Below, piece after piece: positions 63,225 through 64,000 of a stretch of DNA of 64,000 nt. The translations under genes were made by a program, and so were the position numbers. The stretch spans positions 1-64,000 of the forward strand of contig NVUY01000004.1 of the NCBI GenBank assembly GCA_002733215.1, in the 5' to 3' direction. The notes beneath the pieces are model-generated. The model was not told the origin of the DNA, made no database searches, and saw nothing but the letters and a program-made list of their open reading frames with translations. Each line of letters opens with the position of its first letter. Within the stretch, counting starts at the first letter, position 1. This DNA is from Sulfurovum sp. (lineage in GTDB: Bacteria > Campylobacterota > Campylobacteria > Campylobacterales > Sulfurovaceae).

Positions 63225-64000
63225 TTAGATCGTCGGCAAGTCTATATTGATCGTTGCTTCCTGCATCGGGATATCTGCATCTTCATACTCAATCTCAAAT
63301 GCCGGTGAGATAGAAGCATCGACAAAACGTGTAAAGTTTTTTTGGAAAACCAGATCTACCGTACCCGTAGGACCATTTCTCTGTTTTCCTATGATGATCT
63401 CTGCTGCTTCTTCAGATTTTTTTCTAAAGTCAGAAGTATATTCTTTCCCTTCTGCTTTCGCTTTCATTTCTTTTTCTTTCTCCATCGCTTCACGATACAC
63501 ATCATCACGGTAGACAAAGAGGATGATGTCGGCATCCTGCTCTATGGCACCTGATTCACGCAAGTCTGAAAGCATAGGACGTTTATTGTCTCTACTCTCC
63601 ACTCCACGGTTAAGCTGGGAAAGTGCCACGATAGGGATCTGCAACTCTCTGGCCAACTGCTTAAGCCCTCTGGATATCTCAGAAACTTCCTGCTGTCTGC
63701 CTTCTTTTCCTTCCCCGGACATCAGTTGCAGGTAATCGATGATGGCCATGGAGATCTCAGGATGCTGTCCTTTAAGTTTACGCAATTTGCTTCGTACATG
63801 ATGAATGGTCGCATACCCGCCATCATCGACAAAAAGTTTTTTCTCAGAGAGTTCCTGGGTAGCTGCGGAAAGCTGACTCCACTGTTCATCCCTAAGATCA
63901 CCTATCCTGAGAGCCTGGAGAGGAATGGAAGTTTTTGCAGAAAGCATTCTAAGCATGAGCTGTTCAGCCGGCATTTCCAGTGAGAAAAAAGCCACGCCTT
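63225..64000 (-). CDS. dnaB: Replicative DNA helicase DnaB, C-terminal part (truncated by window edge)
   Basis: The frame continues off the window, encoding G-V-A-F-F-S-L-E-M as it enters. This is the DnaB RecA-like domain just after Walker A. Visible are IIDYLQLM with Walker B, LSQLNRGVESR, DLRESGAIEQDADIILFVYRDD in two phrases, and the C-terminal RNGPTGTVDLVF. A GTG at 63995 is not the start. The protein ends 52 bases beyond the repeat array. Confidence 0.96.
   Translation of the reverse strand, partial: GVAFFSLEMPAEQLMLRMLSAKTSIPLQALRIGDLRDEQWSQLSAATQELSEKKLFVDDGGYATIHHVRSKLRKLKGQHPEISMAIIDYLQLMSGEGKEGRQQEVSEISRGLKQLARELQIPIVALSQLNRGVESRDNKRPMLSDLRESGAIEQDADIILFVYRDDVYREAMEKEKEMKAKAEGKEYTSDFRKKSEEAAEIIIGKQRNGPTGTVDLVFQKNFTRFVDASISPAFEIEYEDADIPMQEATINIDLPTI

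Noticed and set aside
63995-64000. GTG at 63995 as the dnaB start
   Set aside because: The frame stays open to the window edge and the residues before it match the DnaB core, so the gene begins beyond the window.

Overview
The window looks like a chromosome segment of a chemolithoautotrophic Campylobacterota (Epsilonproteobacteria) member, closest in gene content to Sulfurovum/Sulfurimonas-type bacteria. The reasons are the low G+C, an ArsS-type kinase/regulator pair, a tmRNA with the tag ANNTDYRPAYAVA, two five-gene ferredoxin-dependent 2-oxoacid oxidoreductase clusters of the kind used in the reductive TCA cycle, and a DabAB inorganic-carbon pump. No database search was possible, so the placement rests on recognising families.

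Layout. 0.2-19.6 kb is mostly housekeeping: hemB, argF, hemN, a GlcF-like Fe-S protein, a two-component pair whose regulator seems to start at a non-standard codon, an AI-2E-family permease, ruvB, panB, trpA, lgt, a large two-protein CoA-activase-type system, and a FIST-PAS-GGDEF-EAL sensor. At 19.7-20.2 kb lies ssrA (tmRNA) with a strong promoter and a hairpin-rich leader. Just downstream (20.3-22 kb) is a graveyard of mobile and accessory DNA: the N-terminus of an integrase, an IS3-type transposase tail, a nucleotidyltransferase with a small partner, and an ATPase fragment. This is the usual picture of a decayed island at ssrA.

22-52 kb is the most interesting part, a carbon-fixation island. 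A five-subunit oxidoreductase cluster (E-D-A-B-G order, por-like) and a second one (D-A-B-G-E order, for-like) flank a dab operon, which has an extra membrane gene between dabB and dabA. A related segment of roughly 90-140 bp recurs three times in the two large intergenic regions, upstream of por, dab and for. Between and around these operons lie about 20 small genes in mixed orientation. They include two truncated globins, two hemerythrins plus a hemerythrin remnant, a degenerate receiver, a ClpS-like adaptor with an altered degron pocket, a trigger factor without the ribosome-docking motif, a DksA/TraR-type zinc-finger protein, and a soluble 877-residue protein joining a ClpA/B-type AAA domain to an FtsH-type AAA and a dead M41 peptidase domain. 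Two families of small proteins occur as pairs on either side of the for operon. My hypothesis is that this is an O2/NO-buffering and protein-maintenance set dedicated to the oxygen-sensitive CO2-fixing enzymes.

52.3-64 kb returns to ordinary genes: a small membrane protein, alr, aguA and aguB (putrescine from agmatine), a CAP-domain lipoprotein, a Nudix hydrolase, an M23 cell-wall peptidase, a PgbA-like protein, glcD, a YihY-family membrane protein, comEC and the 3' part of dnaB. A 269-bp element with terminal inverted repeats and nested hairpins sits at 58.4-58.6 kb, and several REP-like hairpins lie between genes.
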